A stretch of 6,489 nucleotides of DNA from Actinomycetota bacterium (GTDB lineage: Bacteria > Actinomycetota > Thermoleophilia > Solirubrobacterales > Thermoleophilaceae): assembly GCA_005885165.1 (NCBI GenBank), contig VAXR01000118.1:1-6489 (forward strand), in the 5' to 3' direction. Position numbers and translations under genes: made by a program. Below, piece by piece: positions 4,562-6,489 of this stretch. Positions within the stretch are counted from its first letter, which is position 1; every line of letters starts with the position of its first letter. The notes beneath the pieces were generated by a model, which was not told where the DNA came from, ran no database searches, and saw only the letters and a list, made by a program, of their open reading frames with translations.

Positions 4562-5881
4562 GTGAAGAGCTACCACGTCACCACCTTCGGGTGCCAGATG
4601 AACGAGCACGACTCGGAGCGCATGAAGGGCATGCTCGAGTCGCTCGGCTACGTCGAGGCGCCGGGGCGCGCCGACGCCGACGTCATCCTCTTCAACACCT
4701 GTTCGATCCGGGAGAAGGCCGACAACCGCCTGATCGGCCACCTCGGCGAGGCCAAGCGGCTGAAGTCCGAGAACCCGGAGAAGGTCGTGGGCATCGGCGG
4801 CTGCTGGGCCCAGTCGCTCAAGGACGAGGTGTTCGACCGGTTCCCGTTCGTCGATGTCGCGTTCGGGCCCGGCCAGGTGCCGAAGCTGGCGGAGTTCCTG
4901 ACGAGCGACAGCATCACGGCGCAGGGCTTCTTCGAGTTCGAGGGCTTCACCGGCCGCCTGCCCGCACGCCGGGAGCGCGAGTTCCAGGCGTGGGTCCAGA
5001 TCTCGGTGGGCTGCAACTGCCGCTGCGCGTACTGCATCGTGCCGTCCACACGCGGCCGCGAGGTGAGCCGTCCCGCGCACGAGCTCGTCGCGGAGGCCGA
5101 GCGCCTGGCGGCCGACGGGGTGCGCGAGGTGACGCTGCTCGGCCAGAACGTGAACTCGTACGGACGCGACCTTCCGGTGGGCGAGAAGGTGACGTTCGCC
5201 GAGCTCCTGGCGATGATCGACGCCGTCGACGGGATCGAGCGCATCCGCTACACGAGCCCTCACCCGCAGGACATGCGAGAGGACGTGATCCGGGCGCACG
5301 CGGAGCTGCGGTCGGTCTGCGAGCACATCCATCTCCCGCTCCAGTCGGGCTCGAGCCGCGTCCTGAAGCGCATGCGCCGCACCTACAACCGCGAGCGCTA
5401 CCTCGACCGGGCCGCGCTGATCCGCGAGCACGTCCCCGACGCTGCAATCACCACCGACATCATCGTCGGCTTCCCTGGCGAGACCAAGGCCGACTTCGAG
5501 GAGACGCTCGAGGTGGTCGACGAGGTGGGCTACGACTCCGCCTTCACGTTCATCTTCTCGCCTCGGCGCGGCACCGAGGCCGCGGAGCTCGAGGACCAGG
5601 TTCCCCACGGCGTGAAGCACGAGCGGATGGAGCGTCTGGTCGAGCTGGTTCAGCGGAGGGCCACCGAGCGCGCCCAGCGCTTCGTCGGTCGCGAGATGGA
5701 GGTCCTCGTCGAGGGGCCGTCGCGCACCGACCCGTCGCGGCTGCGCGGACGCATCCGCCACAACAAGACCGTGAACTTCGACGGTGCCGCCTCACCTGGC
5801 GAGCTCGTGCAGGTGCGCATCGACTCCGCCACCAGCACGACGCTGGGCGGCGAGGAGCGCTTGCTCGCGCGCGTCGCGTGA
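4562..5881 (+). CDS. miaB: tRNA-2-methylthio-N6-dimethylallyladenosine synthase MiaB
   Basis: MiaB is a radical-SAM methylthiotransferase. It turns i6A37 into ms2i6A37 in tRNAs reading U-starting codons, using two iron-sulphur clusters and SAM. The 439-residue product is full length. The N-terminal methylthiotransferase domain carries the auxiliary-cluster cysteines Cys11 (TTFGCQMNEHDSE), Cys47 (FNTCSIREKAD) and Cys81 (GGCWAQ). The radical-SAM domain has Cys151, Cys155 and Cys158 in GCNCRCAYCIVP, with an extra Cys153 inside the motif, followed by STRGREVSR. IHLPLQSGSSRVLKRMRR (256-273) and TTDIIVGFPGET (297-308) are family signatures. A C-terminal TRAM domain (about 374-437) binds tRNA. It starts with GTG, preceded by AGGGG (4550-4554) at 7-nt spacing; this site overlaps the stop of the acetyltransferase gene. 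The stop overlaps the miaA start. Its substrate is the product of MiaA. Confidence 0.98.
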   Translation: MKSYHVTTFGCQMNEHDSERMKGMLESLGYVEAPGRADADVILFNTCSIREKADNRLIGHLGEAKRLKSENPEKVVGIGGCWAQSLKDEVFDRFPFVDVAFGPGQVPKLAEFLTSDSITAQGFFEFEGFTGRLPARREREFQAWVQISVGCNCRCAYCIVPSTRGREVSRPAHELVAEAERLAADGVREVTLLGQNVNSYGRDLPVGEKVTFAELLAMIDAVDGIERIRYTSPHPQDMREDVIRAHAELRSVCEHIHLPLQSGSSRVLKRMRRTYNRERYLDRAALIREHVPDAAITTDIIVGFPGETKADFEETLEVVDEVGYDSAFTFIFSPRRGTEAAELEDQVPHGVKHERMERLVELVQRRATERAQRFVGREMEVLVEGPSRTDPSRLRGRIRHNKTVNFDGAASPGELVQVRIDSATSTTLGGEERLLARVA

Positions 5882-6489
5882 GCCCCGAGCCGCCGCCCGT
5901 AATCGCGATCTTCGGGCCGACCGGCGTCGGCAAGACCGCCGTGGCGCTCGCGCTCGCGGATCGCCTGCGCGAGCGCGGTGAGGATCCCGTGGCGATCTCG
6001 GCCGATGCGCTCCAGGTCTACCGCGGCCTCGAGGTCCTGACCGGAGCCGCCGCCGCCGACGAGCGCGGCCGGCTCGAGCACCGCTTGATCGGTTTCGTCG
6101 ATCCGGCCGCGACGTACTCGGTGGACGCCGCTCGCGCAGCGGGCCGGCGCCCGATCGTCGTCGGCGGCACCGGTCTGTACCTGCGCGCGGCCCTGACCGA
6201 GCTGTCGCTCGCCCCGGCGCCGCCCCCGGAGCTCCGTGCCCGGCTCGAGCGCGCCGTCGACGAGCGCGGCCCGGCGGAGATGCACGCCGAGCTGCGCACC
6301 CGCTCGCCGCAAGCCGCCGCAGTGATCGAGCCCACCGACCGGACCCGCATCGTGCGCTCGCTGGAGCTGCTCGAGCTGGGCGAGGAACCGCCGTCCACCG
6401 AGGACTCGGAGCTTTGGGCGCGCGACGTACGCGTGCCGACCAGCCTGTTCGGCCTCACGATGGAGCGCGACGAGCTCTACGGCCGCATC
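5878..6489 (+). CDS. miaA: tRNA dimethylallyltransferase MiaA, N-terminal part
   Basis: MiaA transfers the dimethylallyl group from DMAPP to N6 of A37 in tRNA, making the substrate of MiaB. The GTG at 5878 overlaps the miaB stop in GTGA, so translation is probably coupled; no other in-frame start is near. The 204 residues seen stay open to the right edge; the family is usually around 300 residues. Visible are the P-loop GPTGVGKT (13-20), SADALQVYRG (41-50), EHRLIGF (67-73), VVGGTGLYLRA (94-104), DRTRIVRSLELL (154-165) and GLTMERDELYGRI (192-204). The stretch between TYSV (79-82) and GRRPIVVGG (89-97) has only six residues. E. coli MiaA has about 17 at this place, forming a helix. The reading frame is intact on both sides, so this is a clean in-frame loss of about 11 residues or an assembly error. 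Activity with the shorter segment is uncertain. Confidence 0.95.
   Translation, partial: MSPEPPPVIAIFGPTGVGKTAVALALADRLRERGEDPVAISADALQVYRGLEVLTGAAAADERGRLEHRLIGFVDPAATYSVDAARAAGRRPIVVGGTGLYLRAALTELSLAPAPPPELRARLERAVDERGPAEMHAELRTRSPQAAAVIEPTDRTRIVRSLELLELGEEPPSTEDSELWARDVRVPTSLFGLTMERDELYGRI

Noticed and set aside
4235..5761. 508-codon open reading frame on the minus strand
   Set aside because: It lies antisense across miaB and the acetyltransferase gene, both clearly real. Its Arg/Ala/Leu/His-rich composition is typical of a GC-rich shadow frame and it shows no domain.

Overview
The window is a GC-rich bacterial chromosome segment carrying a conserved housekeeping block, recA - rny - (GNAT acetyltransferase) - miaB - miaA, all on the + strand. 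A divergent, truncated membrane glycosyltransferase gene lies at the left edge. High GC, GTG starts on three genes, RNase Y directly behind recA, and the style of the MiaA, MiaB and RecA proteins suggest an early-branching actinobacterium, most like class Thermoleophilia (Solirubrobacterales/Gaiellales). This placement rests on remembered family resemblance, not on a database search.

Layout. Positions 1-554 (minus) hold the N-terminal 184 residues of a polytopic GT-C glycosyltransferase that runs off the left edge. Positions 555-949 are a divergent non-coding region unusually rich in inverted repeats. Its core is a 15-bp perfect inverted repeat (626-640 with 788-802) enclosing several smaller stem-loops, followed by alternative pairing partners that reach almost to the recA ribosome binding site. 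Positions 950-2068 are recA. Positions 2069-2407 are a second non-coding stretch, with a 50% GC patch and several hairpins; no recX gene is seen. Positions 2408-3973 are rny (RNase Y). At 3976-4551 a GNAT acetyltransferase gene sits 2 nt behind rny. miaB (4562-5881) follows after 10 nt, and miaA (5878 to the right edge) overlaps miaB by 4 nt.

How the genes fit together. rny, the acetyltransferase gene, miaB and miaA are packed tightly enough to form one operon, joining mRNA decay with modification of adenosine 37 in tRNAs. MiaA adds the dimethylallyl group and MiaB then adds the methylthio group to the same base. RecA is separated from this block by about 340 nt and probably has its own control through the structured upstream region.

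The best candidate for something undescribed is the structured element before recA (626-802, possibly extending to 901). It could be a recA leader RNA, a separate small RNA, or a small inverted-repeat element. A second point of interest is that MiaA lacks about 11 residues from a normally helical segment. No rRNA, tRNA, CRISPR array, insertion sequence or phage gene was recognised.
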